Positions 9,710 through 19,091 of a DNA stretch of 64,000 nt are shown here, in pieces. A program made the position numbers and the translations under genes. The stretch's first letter is position 1. Each line of letters begins with the position of its first letter. The notes below the pieces were generated by a model, which was not told where the DNA came from, did no database searches, and saw nothing but the letters and a program-made list of their open reading frames with translations. Source of the stretch: Sulfurovum sp. UBA1140 (GTDB lineage Bacteria; Campylobacterota; Campylobacteria; Campylobacterales; Sulfurovaceae); contig DCAF01000008.1 of NCBI GenBank assembly GCA_002311915.1, forward strand, positions 4,122 through 68,121, in the 5' to 3' direction.

Positions 9710-10768
9710 TTAAATATCGTCACTCTCTTTAACATAAGAGCCTAATATTTTTATAATGCTCTTATGTTTTTGAATAATTTGTTGGATATGTACATCATCT
9801 TTGTGTCCACTAAACTCAATAAAAAAGATAGATACCCCCTCTACAATATGTGATTTAATTTTGGTTAAATTCACATGGAACTTTTCAAAATCATTTAAGA
9901 ACTCTACCAATGCCCCAGGGGTATTGGGTAGACGAACCAACATGGATGTTTTGTCTGTTCCTGAAGGGAGGTTATCAAAGTCACTTACAATAAAAAATCG
10001 TGTTTTATTGTTGGCGTAATCTTCTATATTTTGAAACAAAATAGGAAGGTTGTACATTTTTGCAGCAACATCGGCACAAATAGCAGCTGATCCTTCCTCT
10101 TTTCTTGCCAGTTTTGCAGCCTTGGCAGTTGATTCTACAGGAATCTGTTCAATCTCATCGAGTTCACAATCTTCTAAAAACTTCTGACACTGACCAAAAG
10201 CAATATCTTTTGAGTAGATTCTTTTTATCTCTTTCACATCATTACAGGTGGTTGCTAAGGTGTGATGAATATCTACAAAAACTTCGGCAATAATTTTTAG
10301 ATTGTAATCGTTTAGGCAGTTGATGGTATCACTTACAATTCCATTAGAGCTGTTCTCGATAGGGATAACTCCAAACTTGGCAGTGCCTCTGCTCACCTCT
10401 CTAAAGACCCCTTTAATAGAACCAATCGAAAGATAAGCACTCATGGCACCAAATTTACTCTCGGCTGCTTGGTGAGTAAAACTTGCCTCGGGTCCTAAAT
10501 AGGCGATGCGTTCAGGAAGTTCAAGATTTCTAGCCACGGCAAACATCTCTAAAAAGAGTGCATCAATGGCATCATTGGTTAGCTTTCCTTGGTTTTGTTC
10601 TTTTAGACGGGTTAAGATAGATTGCTCTCTCTCTGGACGATAGATGGGTGCACCCGTTGTCTTTTTTAACTCTCCTACCTGATGGACAAACTCCATACGT
10701 TGGTTATAGAGCTTTAGTAGTGTGTCATCTATGGTATCAATTTCAATGCGTAACTCATCTAGTGTCAT
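9710..10768 (-). CDS. pheA: Bifunctional chorismate mutase / prephenate dehydratase
   Basis: Makes phenylpyruvate from chorismate. Domains in order: AroQ-type chorismate mutase (about 1-85, with [10 protein letters not shown] and RPEREQSIL), prephenate dehydratase (about 90-270, with [20 protein letters not shown] and ESTAKAA) and a C-terminal ACT domain (about 275-345, with [13 protein letters not shown]) for feedback by phenylalanine. 352 residues is normal for the P-protein. hisC follows after 13 bases. The 234-base gap upstream, towards lysA, holds the nested repeat elements. Confidence 0.95.
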   Translation of the reverse strand: MTLDELRIEIDTIDDTLLKLYNQRMEFVHQVGELKKTTGAPIYRPEREQSILTRLKEQNQGKLTNDAIDALFLEMFAVARNLELPERIAYLGPEASFTHQAAESKFGAMSAYLSIGSIKGVFREVSRGTAKFGVIPIENSSNGIVSDTINCLNDYNLKIIAEVFVDIHHTLATTCNDVKEIKRIYSKDIAFGQCQKFLEDCELDEIEQIPVESTAKAAKLARKEEGSAAICADVAAKMYNLPILFQNIEDYANNKTRFFIVSDFDNLPSGTDKTSMLVRLPNTPGALVEFLNDFEKFHVNLTKIKSHIVEGVSIFFIEFSGHKDDVHIQQIIQKHKSIIKILGSYVKESDDI

Positions 10769-10805
10769 TGTCTCTCCTTCAATTTATGCTTGGTAAAACT
10801 GTTTT

Positions 10806-10990
10806 GGAAACGGAGAGTTTACTCCAATGCCAATGAATTAGCGAGGCTGAAGCCATCGGTTCCGACTATGCCATCTGCATTTTCGGAATCGGCGTGTTTA
10901 CACCCGAACTATTTGTTTCAAAAAAAGCTTAATTCATTGGCATTAGAGTTTACTCCCGAACAACGGAGGCAGAGCTTTCCAATTCCTAGT
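10806..10990 (+). repeat. Outer intergenic repeat interrupted by a MITE-like insertion
   Basis: The left part (10806-10825) and right part (10957-10990), joined with one copy of the 12-base duplication, match the reverse complement of the uninterrupted copy at 58911-58973 with only a few differences. The joined element has two weak hairpins (CGGAGAGT..ACTCCCG and GGAGGC..GCTTTCC). It lies between lysA and pheA. Confidence 0.75.
10826..10944 (+). mobile_element. 119-base MITE-like element with 15-base inverted ends and 12-base target duplication
   Basis: The ends are perfect 15-base inverted repeats: AATGCCAATGAATTA at 10826-10840 and its complement at 10930-10944. Directly outside is the 12-base direct repeat AGAGTTTACTCC (10814-10825 and 10945-10956). 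The same site is present once, as AGAGTTCACTCC, in the uninterrupted repeat at 58911-58973, so empty and filled sites can be compared. The element has no coding capacity and contains small hairpins (GGCTGAAGCC, TCGGTTCCGA, GTGTTTACAC). A transposase acting in trans would be needed; none is in the window. A degenerate relative is at 4397-4463. Confidence 0.8.
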
Positions 10991-11002
10991 TCTACAATAT
11001 AT

Positions 11003-12223
11003 CTATCCTTGCCAACTCGTATCACACGCCTCTTCTAAGCGTATTAGATCTTCAAAACTCTCTCGTTGACGAATAAGATAATCTTTGCCATCTAAAATAG
11101 CCACCTCAGCAGATCTTCCACGGGTGTTATAATTACTCGACATGGTAAACCCGTAGGCTCCTGCACTCTGTACAACTAAAATATCGTTGTGTTCCATCAT
11201 TGGCAAAGGCACATCTTTTCCTAAAAAATCACCACTTTCACAAACAGGACCCACCACATCAGCAAGGGTGGTCTCTCCTTCTTTTTGAATCGCTTCAATT
11301 TTATGATAGGCGTTGTAGAGGCTAGGGCGAAGTAGGTCATTCATGGCTCCATCAACAATAACAAATCTTTTTGTTCCATTCTTTTTCTCGTACAGCACTT
11401 TGGTTAAAAATATACCTGAGTTTGCCATTAAATATCGCCCTGGTTCTAAGAGAATGGTAACATCTAACCCTTTAATGGTCTGTGTAATGGCATGTGCATA
11501 AGCTTCGGGGGTGATCATGATTTCATCATTGTAAGTAACCCCTAATCCACCACCAATATCAAAGAATTTAATCTTAATATCTAGGGCTTGAAGTGAGCGT
11601 ACCAAGTCAGCAACTATGGCACACGCTTCTTGAATAGGAGCCAATTGGGTTAATTGTGAACCGATATGAAAGTGAATGCCTATCGAGTTGAGGTATTCAG
11701 ACTTTTTAGCATAAATATACATGCGTTTGGCACTCTGGATACTCACCCCAAACTTGTTCTCATGAAGTCCTGTCGAGATATACCGGTGGGTTTTAGGGTC
11801 AACATCAGGGTTAACACGAATAGAGATACGTGCTTGAATATTTAAGCTTTTAGCTATCATCTCAACCCGTTTCATCTCGGCTTCACTCTCTAGGTTAATA
11901 AGTAGAATTCCTGCTTGGAGTGCTTGACGTATTTCGTCATCTTTTTTACCCACACCTGAAAAGATAATTTTATATTTACTAACCCCTGCTTTTAATGCCC
12001 GTTGAACCTCACCAATGCTCACACAGTCTGCTCCTGCACCCAGTTTTGCCAAGTGGCGAATAACTGCCAAGTTAGAGTTAGATTTTACTGCATATGCTAC
12101 CAGTGATTTCTTTCCATTAAAAGCACCCTTTAGCTCTTCATATTGTTTGGTTATCTTATCAAAATCATATACATAGAGAGGCGTATTGTATCTGTTTGCC
12201 AGTGTTTTTATATCTAAACTCAT
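11003..12223 (-). CDS. lysA: Diaminopimelate decarboxylase
   Basis: PLP enzyme for the last step of lysine synthesis (meso-diaminopimelate to lysine). YAVKSNSN near residues 44-51 carries the PLP lysine. HFHIGSQL, FDIGGGLGV and LEPGRYLMANSG are fold-type III signatures, and GPVCESGDFLGKD is the active-site Cys block. 406 residues is typical. It is separated from pheA by repeats and from the upstream GTPase gene by 81 bases. Confidence 0.95.
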   Translation of the reverse strand: MSLDIKTLANRYNTPLYVYDFDKITKQYEELKGAFNGKKSLVAYAVKSNSNLAVIRHLAKLGAGADCVSIGEVQRALKAGVSKYKIIFSGVGKKDDEIRQALQAGILLINLESEAEMKRVEMIAKSLNIQARISIRVNPDVDPKTHRYISTGLHENKFGVSIQSAKRMYIYAKKSEYLNSIGIHFHIGSQLTQLAPIQEACAIVADLVRSLQALDIKIKFFDIGGGLGVTYNDEIMITPEAYAHAITQTIKGLDVTILLEPGRYLMANSGIFLTKVLYEKKNGTKRFVIVDGAMNDLLRPSLYNAYHKIEAIQKEGETTLADVVGPVCESGDFLGKDVPLPMMEHNDILVVQSAGAYGFTMSSNYNTRGRSAEVAILDGKDYLIRQRESFEDLIRLEEACDTSWQG

Positions 12224-12304
12224 TTTAGTACTGTCCTAATCATTGTTATTGGTCGCGATTTTATCTAAAATTTGGTTATAGGTTGGTGAGTGAAGAGGAG
12301 AAGC

Positions 12305-13711
12305 CTACTTTAACAGATTAGAAAAGCTCTCTAAAATAACCTTTCTATACTCTTCTATTATCTCTTCATTACACTTATCTTTGTTTCTTAATTTTAGATG
12401 CAATTTTTCAAGTTTTTTTCGCATCTCACTGTCAATTAGCTGTTCGGTGTAAGAGGCTTCATTTTCTAGTACCACACTGTTGCGTAAGGCATGAGAACGT
12501 TTGGCAATGACCGAGGCATGAAACAGTGCGCGTCCTAGTAAAATATAGGGAAAATTAATATTTTGCATGGGACCAATGGTGAGTTGTCGATGACCAATAT
12601 TTTTACCCATTACTTTAACTTCATAGAGGTTGTTAAACCCCAACATGGCACCAATACCACCCACGGTTCCACCAATAATAGAGCCTAGAAAAAAGGTTCC
12701 ACCACCAAGGGCTAGGTCAATGCCAAGCCCCCCGATGGCACCTGCTGATGCTCCTGTTATCATTAATGCTTTTTGACTCAGCCCAAAGATAGAAGCACTC
12801 TCTTTCGAGAAGAGTCCCACGTCGTCGAGTACCAAAGCATTTTCTACTTTGTCAATACTTCGATGATTCCATATCTGTTCAATATTTTTTTCACGCTCTT
12901 TTTCATAATTGACAATCTGCTGTTGATAGGCAGTCTGAGAAGATGATTTCTCTTTTTTGGTTGCAGATTCCCCTTTGATATCTTTACTATAAACAAAGGT
13001 GAGTGACTTCTGCATACTCTCGACGATGGTATCAACGCTTTGATCTATCTTCTGTTGGTGTAGCCCATTTAAGACATCAATGGCAACTTTAATCGGCTGT
13101 GTCCACTCCTCTTTAAGTTGTGCCATGCTCTCTAGTAAATCCATATGGTTATTAAAGGTGGCTTCAATAGGATTAAAGGTTCTTACCAGTCTAAAGTAGT
13201 GTCCTAATGCACGTTTCCACTGTTCTGTGTAGTCTTCATTTCCTATAAGATTGAGTATTGCCATCGAGGGTTGACCCGTTCGTCTTAAAATCTCCATCTC
13301 AATTTCATACTCTGCCCCATAAGGTTTAGAGGCATCAACCACATAGATAATACCTGCACCCTCCATAATGGGTTCAAGCAGTTCAATCTCATCTCTAAAG
13401 CGTGGGTCATCACGATGTTTGGCAATGAAAATTTTAAGCAGATCGGCACGTCTGTCTGCTGGTACTGATTCTTGCTCTTCTAGCCACCCCAAGACCCTTC
13501 TTGCCCGTTGAAAACCAGGGGTATCAAAGAGTTCATAAATAATTTTACCATCAACTTTAAGAGGGAAACCCCTTTTGACCTGTGTGGTTCCAGGGGTGTC
13601 TCCTATCTGTACCGAATCATCGAGTGCCAATGAAGAGACAATACTGCTCTTTCCTTTATTGGGGTGTCCCACCACTGCAAATTTAGGATAATTTTTACTG
13701 TTCTGCATCAT
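12305..13711 (-). CDS. GTPase with DUF3482 domain
   Basis: The N-terminal Era/Der-like GTPase domain has G1 GHPNKGKSS (about 14-22), a TPGTTQVKRG switch region and G3 DTPGFQRA. A glycine-rich hydrophobic stretch near 325-365 (ITGASAGAIGG, GGTVGGIGAML) may insert into or touch a membrane; this is the DUF3482 part. Its start overlaps the end of the DUF2868 gene by 17 bases, so the two are coupled. This pairing recurs in other proteobacteria, but no function is established to my knowledge. The protein probably works with its membrane partner. Confidence 0.8.
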   Translation of the reverse strand: MMQNSKNYPKFAVVGHPNKGKSSIVSSLALDDSVQIGDTPGTTQVKRGFPLKVDGKIIYELFDTPGFQRARRVLGWLEEQESVPADRRADLLKIFIAKHRDDPRFRDEIELLEPIMEGAGIIYVVDASKPYGAEYEIEMEILRRTGQPSMAILNLIGNEDYTEQWKRALGHYFRLVRTFNPIEATFNNHMDLLESMAQLKEEWTQPIKVAIDVLNGLHQQKIDQSVDTIVESMQKSLTFVYSKDIKGESATKKEKSSSQTAYQQQIVNYEKEREKNIEQIWNHRSIDKVENALVLDDVGLFSKESASIFGLSQKALMITGASAGAIGGLGIDLALGGGTFFLGSIIGGTVGGIGAMLGFNNLYEVKVMGKNIGHRQLTIGPMQNINFPYILLGRALFHASVIAKRSHALRNSVVLENEASYTEQLIDSEMRKKLEKLHLKLRNKDKCNEEIIEEYRKVILESFSNLLK

Positions 13712-15116
13712 CTACTACCCATACCCTTTCTACTTTAAGTGCTTGAATTTTTCGTTTCCATACGGCAATGTCTTTGGCATCGCTTTCATAATATCGCCCT
13801 ACCGTACCCAGTGGGTAGAGTTGAATCTCATCAATTTCATCATTATCAATAAGCATCTCTAAGAAGTCAACAAAATCCATGGTTGGTGGCTCCCATGATT
13901 TAACATAGAGTAGAACGGTTCCATCAATGCTGTTGGCTATCTGTTCATCTTCTCTGAAACTGTGCCTTCCACCTACAGTCTCTACCGAGAGACCCTCTAT
14001 TGATTTACTGTCATTTGCCAGTTGCATCTCACTACTAGAGTAGTTCCAACCTATAATATGGGGGTATCCTTGATGGGGAGTTTCTGTTATCTGCTCTTCT
14101 GTCTCTGGAATAATCTCTAAATGCTTCTCAATTTTAGGAGATTTGGTTGAGACATAGGGAGTAGTAAACTCTTTAATAAGTCTTTGAGCACCCTTTAGGG
14201 CTAAAAAATCTCTGTTGAGTTGTCGTTGATACCCATAACGGCTAAATATCCATACAATAAAACGTAAAAAAATAGCATAGACTAGGGTTGTCATGGCTAA
14301 AAATTGCCACCAAGCCCCCAATTTATTGGCATTGTGTATCATTTCGTTGTCCAATCTTTCGCCCAATCTAAAGTAGTGACTAATTTCGACCAGTTCGAGA
14401 GAAGGAATGGCATTGGGCATTAACGATTGCCAAGTAAAACCAATAGATGCCAAGAGGGTTTGAAATGACTCATCCGAAATCTGAAGGGTGGTACTCCATC
14501 CAAATGCAATATCTTTGGCCATTACCATTAAAATAAGTGCCATGAGTAGCCCAAAAGAGAAGAGCAGAGAGAAGAGTTGAATTCGATGTAAAAACATCCA
14601 TTTTGTTAATGAGGAAGAGAGCTTAATCTCTGAGAGTTCTATTTTATTATCAAAGGGGAGAAATTCAACAAATTTTTCTATCCAATGTAAGGGGAAAAAA
14701 AGGTTGAAAAATCGGCTCAATAGACCATCACTTATCATTGAAAGTGTCGAGAGTAAGAGACTAACAACAGGGAGTACCATGGCGACCAAAAGATAGTAAA
14801 TAATGTTGACAGGTTCATGACCACTATAGCTAAGTAGCCCAATACCCGTTAAAAAGCCAACAAGTAAAAAGATAAAGGCTAAAACAGTGCTAATGGTCAA
14901 GAAATGCGTTAAAAATGTCTCTGATTTTAGATGACTGGTAACTCTAAAACGGTTTTTGTTTAACCAAAGATAAAGCAGGGTTAAGGGGTCGTTCTTAAAC
15001 GCTTCATGTTGTAGAGCAAAGGTGCGATTTTCTTCGTGATTTCCCTTGTACTCCTCTAACAGTTGAGAGAGGTCAAGGTACGATTTAATGGATAGTTGGG
15101 TATTCTTTGTCTGCAT
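13695..15116 (-). CDS. DUF2868-type integral membrane protein
   Basis: 473 residues. Hydrophobic segments lie near 88-112, 118-142, 185-208 and 275-295, giving about four membrane spans. After these comes a cytoplasmic tail (about 300-473) with a Pro/Glu-rich linker and a final alpha/beta-looking domain (VLLYVKSWEPP, VERVWVVDD). This matches the DUF2868 layout. It is the first gene of a two-gene unit with the GTPase at 12305-13711. A role as membrane anchor or effector of the GTPase is inferred only from the pairing. Confidence 0.75.
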   Translation of the reverse strand: MQTKNTQLSIKSYLDLSQLLEEYKGNHEENRTFALQHEAFKNDPLTLLYLWLNKNRFRVTSHLKSETFLTHFLTISTVLAFIFLLVGFLTGIGLLSYSGHEPVNIIYYLLVAMVLPVVSLLLSTLSMISDGLLSRFFNLFFPLHWIEKFVEFLPFDNKIELSEIKLSSSLTKWMFLHRIQLFSLLFSFGLLMALILMVMAKDIAFGWSTTLQISDESFQTLLASIGFTWQSLMPNAIPSLELVEISHYFRLGERLDNEMIHNANKLGAWWQFLAMTTLVYAIFLRFIVWIFSRYGYQRQLNRDFLALKGAQRLIKEFTTPYVSTKSPKIEKHLEIIPETEEQITETPHQGYPHIIGWNYSSSEMQLANDSKSIEGLSVETVGGRHSFREDEQIANSIDGTVLLYVKSWEPPTMDFVDFLEMLIDNDEIDEIQLYPLGTVGRYYESDAKDIAVWKRKIQALKVERVWVVDDAEQ

Positions 15117-15199
15117 AGATGACTTTGTATTTTTTAGAAGATTATACGATGAATCTGCTTAATCTCTAAGGAAAAGGTTCATCTGTGAAAAAGTAGTAA

Positions 15200-15757
15200 T
15201 TAAAGTAACTCAATATCCACAACTATTCTTCCTGGATTGGATAAATCAAACACTTTAACGTTAGCATTTGCTCTTAGTTTAATATGGAATTTATAACCAT
15301 TTTCATCTGGATAGGTATCAAAATAGATTTTTTCAATAAGACTATTTCTTGAAAATTTTGGTATGGGTGCTGAAAATCCTTGGTAACCTTCTATAATCGC
15401 AGTAATGAGTCTTTGGTCAGGATGATAGATAAAATCATAGGTTCCTGCATGGTCAACCTTTTCTCCTAATGTTTCACTGTTGTAGTCCCATTGATAATTA
15501 TCAAAAACCAAACGGGTGGTATTTCCATTTTGGCTGACCCGAATGGTGCCAATATCAAGCCCCTCATTCACCTCATCTTTTACCTCTTTAACCTTCTCGT
15601 CTTCAATATACTCTTTTTTAATAGGTTTTGAACTCAATGGTATATCGTCGAGTGCTACTTTTGTAGTTGTATTGCTTTCAGAAGGTTCACCCTTATAGCC
15701 TGTTTCACAACCATTAAAAAGAAAAATAATAGGTAGTAGTAAAAAAATAATTCGCAT
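15200..15757 (-). CDS. Lipoprotein with AMIN-like domain
   Basis: The frame opens at 15814, but ATG 15757 has AAAGGGAAC just upstream and starts a clear lipoprotein signal (MRIIFLLLPIIFLF, then NGC). About 60 residues of Ser/Thr/Lys/Glu-rich linker follow. The C-terminal 110 residues (TTRLVFDNYQWDY ... LSNPGRIVVDIELL) look like an AMIN domain, a periplasmic module that often binds peptidoglycan or secretin-like partners. The domain call is from the final strand pattern (DLSNPGRIVVD) and is moderately sure. A cell-envelope role is inferred. Confidence 0.65.
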   Translation of the reverse strand: MRIIFLLLPIIFLFNGCETGYKGEPSESNTTTKVALDDIPLSSKPIKKEYIEDEKVKEVKDEVNEGLDIGTIRVSQNGNTTRLVFDNYQWDYNSETLGEKVDHAGTYDFIYHPDQRLITAIIEGYQGFSAPIPKFSRNSLIEKIYFDTYPDENGYKFHIKLRANANVKVFDLSNPGRIVVDIELL

Positions 15758-15870
15758 GGAGTTCCCTTTATATATAATAATTTTAATTATAGCTTTTTCT
15801 TTACTAAGATGCAAGAAATTAATTTAAAAAATTAAAAAATAACTATAAAAAATAGAGAGGTAGAGGGGAT

Positions 15871-15891
15871 TTCCAAAGAAAAACTTTGGAA
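15871..15891 (-). terminator. Hairpin after the outer-membrane protein gene
   Basis: TTCCAAAG, a 5-base loop and CTTTGGAA form a perfect 8-base stem, 5 bases past the stop at 15897. No strong T-run follows on the minus strand. Confidence 0.5.
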
Positions 15892-15896
15892 GTTAC

Positions 15897-16628
15897 CTAA
15901 AAGTCGTAGGTAACACCCACACTAACACTGTCTAAATCGGGGGTATCCTCTCTGGCAACGAGTCGTTCATAATCAATAAAAAGACCCACTCCTTTCTCTT
16001 GGTCGCCCATTCCATCAAAATCTCGGGAGTAGCGAACATCTTTAACACTGTCTGTAGATAAATCAAATTCAAATCCTCCACCTAGTGCTAAACTTTCAGC
16101 TTCAATCTCTTGTGCATGACCCGAAGCAGATGTTTTGGCTACACCAATAAGGGCATAGATATTGGTGACATCACCAATGGGAATCATGGGTTTAATAAAA
16201 AGACCTATGTGGTCGATTTTGGCATCACTTACAATCGTTTTGATGACTCTGGCTTCAATCCCAATATATTGATTAAAATCATATCCAATTCGACCCATGA
16301 TGGCACTAGCATTCTTTTTTGAAAGAGAATTGTTTTCTGAAGGAAGGCTTGATGAAACAGAGCAGTCACAGGCTTGGTCGTAGCGAATTCCTGAAATACC
16401 TAATGCAGTATAGAAACCATTAGAAGAGGCAATTTTTTTTGGGGTTGCTTTGACTATTTTTTTGATTTTAGGTTCTGTATAGATGGGTGTAGGAGGCTCT
16501 TCATAGGCTTTGATGGCTAGATTTTCATCTTCAGTCTCATAAGAGGTGACTTCGGTAAACTCTCCTCCTGCATAACTTAAATTACCGAGAATAAATAGTG
16601 CTAAAATAGATAAATGTATATTTTTCAT
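15897..16628 (-). CDS. Outer-membrane beta-barrel protein
   Basis: 243 residues with a signal peptide (MKNIHLSILALFILGNLSYA). A linker with Pro/Lys repeats (PPTPIYTEPKIKKIVKATPKK) follows, then a barrel-like domain: FYTALGISGIRYD, IMGRIGYDFNQYIGIEARV and the C-terminal strand VSVGVTYDF ending in Phe. This fits the OmpA-like/OMP_b-brl family of small barrels. It has two Cys close together (QACDCSV). It is a single gene with a hairpin downstream. The function is probably structural and the ligand is unknown. Confidence 0.7.
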   Translation of the reverse strand: MKNIHLSILALFILGNLSYAGGEFTEVTSYETEDENLAIKAYEEPPTPIYTEPKIKKIVKATPKKIASSNGFYTALGISGIRYDQACDCSVSSSLPSENNSLSKKNASAIMGRIGYDFNQYIGIEARVIKTIVSDAKIDHIGLFIKPMIPIGDVTNIYALIGVAKTSASGHAQEIEAESLALGGGFEFDLSTDSVKDVRYSRDFDGMGDQEKGVGLFIDYERLVAREDTPDLDSVSVGVTYDF

Positions 16629-16685
16629 CTCTTTCCTTTCGTCAACTAAAAAAATATTATTTAATTATTATATCTAAAAAAATAT

Positions 16686-17465
16686 TTATTTAACTTGTCT
16701 TGAATATTGAAAATACTTTTTAATAGCATGAAAGAGTTGAATAACAATGAGTGCTACAGCACCAATAAAACCAAAGAGTAGAAGATACAACATATGTTCA
16801 ATCAGATGAATATCATGCCTGTAAATACCCTCTAGCATTAAAACAATGGCAGTGGTTCCAATAAATGTTAATATTTTATTGGCTCTGTTTGATGGGGAGA
16901 TAAAGAGTCGAGTTAGGGTACTTAATGGTTTTTCTTTCTTCTCTTCTACTACTTCTATTAGTTGATATCCATGCATCTTTTTTAATCTAAGAACCAATGT
17001 ATCATATTCAGAGTAGAGGGTATGGGAGTTTTTTCTTACTCTTCTAAGATAGGGGGTAAACTGTTTGTGGGTTTTAATAAAATATTTCCCCGAGAGTTCA
17101 TTGAGTATATCAATATTAAAAATATCATGTTTAACTCCTACTGCAAACTTATTGAGCAGACTTAGCATTTCTGAAACATCATGCCTTAAACTATTATCAC
17201 TCATGATAATATCAATATCTGCTTCGCTGACATGGTCAAACATATCATTAATATTGAGTCTTTTTCGTACCTTTGATGTAATAATACGCAGATCTTTTCG
17301 TACCGTGGAGTAGGCGTTGAGTGTCATCTCGTTTTTCATACGCAGATGTTCTTTTTCGCTCTCTAGTCGTGTAAGGTAGAGTTGGTGCAGTACCAGCATT
17401 AAACCGACTATACCAATAGGTATAGAGACAATATCTGCTACGTTGGCAAATGTATCTAAGTCCAT
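16686..17465 (-). CDS. Unrecognised membrane protein
   Basis: Start 17465 is preferred over 17477 because GAGGGG lies just upstream of this ATG. There is one hydrophobic segment near the N-terminus (IVSIPIGIVGLMLVLHQLYL), then a long mainly helical soluble part of about 150 residues. Two further hydrophobic stretches near 200-250 follow (LTFIGTTAIVLMLEGIY and MLYLLLFGFIGAVALIVIQL). The N-terminal layout resembles DUF4760-type proteins but I cannot confirm it. It diverges from the next gene and no neighbour suggests a role. Confidence 0.6.
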   Translation of the reverse strand: MDLDTFANVADIVSIPIGIVGLMLVLHQLYLTRLESEKEHLRMKNEMTLNAYSTVRKDLRIITSKVRKRLNINDMFDHVSEADIDIIMSDNSLRHDVSEMLSLLNKFAVGVKHDIFNIDILNELSGKYFIKTHKQFTPYLRRVRKNSHTLYSEYDTLVLRLKKMHGYQLIEVVEEKKEKPLSTLTRLFISPSNRANKILTFIGTTAIVLMLEGIYRHDIHLIEHMLYLLLFGFIGAVALIVIQLFHAIKKYFQYSRQVK

Positions 17466-17651
17466 GTATCCCCTCATGAATAATATTTATTGGAATATAC
17501 ACTAAATCGTAAAGCACACTCCTTAAAGCAATATAAAACAGAGGGATTGAAACCAAGAGTGTAACATTTGTTGATAAAATTTATGGATAGAGAAAATTTC
17601 TCTTAACTCTTGGTTTAAGATGTTAGAATGCTAAAAAAAGAGGATTTTTCC

Positions 17652-18521
17652 ATGAAACTATACTACTATGCACACTCTGGACACAAAAATGGGTTAGATA
17701 GAGTTAAGAAAGCCGTGGCTTTGCTAAAGCATTTAAATAGGGCAGGGTTAGATACGATGTTGTTGGTTAATGATTTTAGAGCAGGATTGGTGGCTCGTGA
17801 GTTTGGAATTACAGAATCAGTAACCATTGAGACCATTCAAGATATTGATGCCATTGCAGAACATGGTGATGTAATAATTATAGACAGTCCAGAGAATCAT
17901 CGAGGACGTTTAGAGAAGTATTGTACTCAATTCAAAAGGGTATTCCGATTGGCACAGAGCTGTGATGATAAGAGTCAATATGGAGAGGTAATGCTTCATA
18001 TAAATTGCGAAGATGAAGCGTGTATCTCCTCTTTAATTATTGATGATGTCTATTTTGAAGAGCATGAAAAAGTAGATAGAACGCTCTTCTTCTTGAGTGA
18101 TTCAGATGCAGATAAAACCATTCTTTCTAATGGTGATTTTTTTGAGGGTGAAGAGATGGAATTGCTGTTGGGACACTACTTCTATATTAAATATGAAGAG
18201 GATTTGGCTAAAGTCTTTAAAAAACTGCATGAACCAGAGGAGTATATTGAGTTAATTAGCACTAGTAAACGGGTAGTTACTGCTTCATTGCAATGTGCTT
18301 TAGAAGCAGGAACCAGTGGAGCAGAAGTTGTATATATTTTAACAGAACCTTTGGATTTATGTATAGTAGAAAAGTTAAGAATCATGCAAGTTCGGACAAT
18401 AGAGGGGTTTGATAAAATTAAATATAAACATGTTATGTTGGATACTGCTAAAGGATGTCACTTAATCACCCAAGAGTGTAAAACAATTGCATCGAAAATT
18501 ATAAATAATCTTGATTTATAG
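17652..18521 (+). CDS. Unrecognised protein upstream of petABC, glycosyltransferase-like fold possible
   Basis: ATG 17652 is preferred over 17628: AGAGGA (17638-17643) precedes it and the N-terminus MKLYYYAHSGHKNGLDRV then starts with a beta strand. The pattern of a GH-rich first loop, alternating strands and helices, and GDVIIIDSPENHRG in the middle resembles the Rossmann halves of MurG/PseG-type GT-B proteins. The usual C-terminal nucleotide-sugar motif (for example GGS) is not obvious, so activity is uncertain. The C-terminal part holds TASLQCALEAGTSGAEVVYI, which may line a ligand pocket. It is 57 bases before petA on the same strand, but a TATAAT before petA suggests separate transcription. 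Confidence 0.55.
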   Translation: MKLYYYAHSGHKNGLDRVKKAVALLKHLNRAGLDTMLLVNDFRAGLVAREFGITESVTIETIQDIDAIAEHGDVIIIDSPENHRGRLEKYCTQFKRVFRLAQSCDDKSQYGEVMLHINCEDEACISSLIIDDVYFEEHEKVDRTLFFLSDSDADKTILSNGDFFEGEEMELLLGHYFYIKYEEDLAKVFKKLHEPEEYIELISTSKRVVTASLQCALEAGTSGAEVVYILTEPLDLCIVEKLRIMQVRTIEGFDKIKYKHVMLDTAKGCHLITQECKTIASKIINNLDL

Positions 18522-18578
18522 AGAATATTAACGTCTTTTTTTTTATAATGGGTATGAAATTTATTATAAAGGAAAAGT

Positions 18579-19082
18579 ATGAGTAGTAGACGTGATTTTA
18601 TGGGTATGGCTCTGGGTGGTTTTACAGCCCTTGGTGGTATCGGTGCATTATATGCAATGAAAAAATCTTGGGATCCACTTCCAAGTGTTAAAGCTGCGGG
18701 ATTTACAAAAATTGACTTAAGTTCAATGGTTGAAAATAAACTGGCAGTTGAAAAATGGAGAGGTAAACCAATCTTTATCTTGAAAAAAACAGCAGATATG
18801 AAGAAAGATGATAGAGATCTCATTGTAGGGTCGGATAGATATCATCTATCTATTGGTTTATGTACACACCTTGGTTGTATTCCTGCTTATAAGCCAGATG
18901 ACAAGAAGTTCTTGTGTGCCTGTCATGGTGGAGAATTTGATACTGCTGGTAACAACCTTCCTGGTTTACCACCTCCAAGCCCATTAGAGATTCCTCCATT
19001 CAAGCTTGAAGGAACAACACTTGTTCTTGGTGAAACTGGTCCAGAGTATCAAAAAATGTTTGATGCTGGCATTACGGTATAG
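18579..19082 (+). CDS. petA: Ubiquinol-cytochrome c reductase, Rieske iron-sulfur subunit
   Basis: The [2Fe-2S] protein of the cytochrome bc1 complex; it takes electrons from quinol. The N-terminus carries a twin-arginine signal (SSRRDFMGMALGGF) that also serves as membrane anchor. Cluster-binding boxes are CTHLGC near residue 100 and CACHGGEF near 118. 167 residues is typical. AAGGAAAA precedes the ATG and TATAAT (18544-18549) is a likely -10. petB follows after 9 bases. The complex sits in the inner membrane and links menaquinol oxidation, and reverse electron flow in sulfur oxidisers, to cytochrome c. Confidence 0.95.
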   Translation: MSSRRDFMGMALGGFTALGGIGALYAMKKSWDPLPSVKAAGFTKIDLSSMVENKLAVEKWRGKPIFILKKTADMKKDDRDLIVGSDRYHLSIGLCTHLGCIPAYKPDDKKFLCACHGGEFDTAGNNLPGLPPPSPLEIPPFKLEGTTLVLGETGPEYQKMFDAGITV

Positions 19083-19091
19083 GGGGAATAG

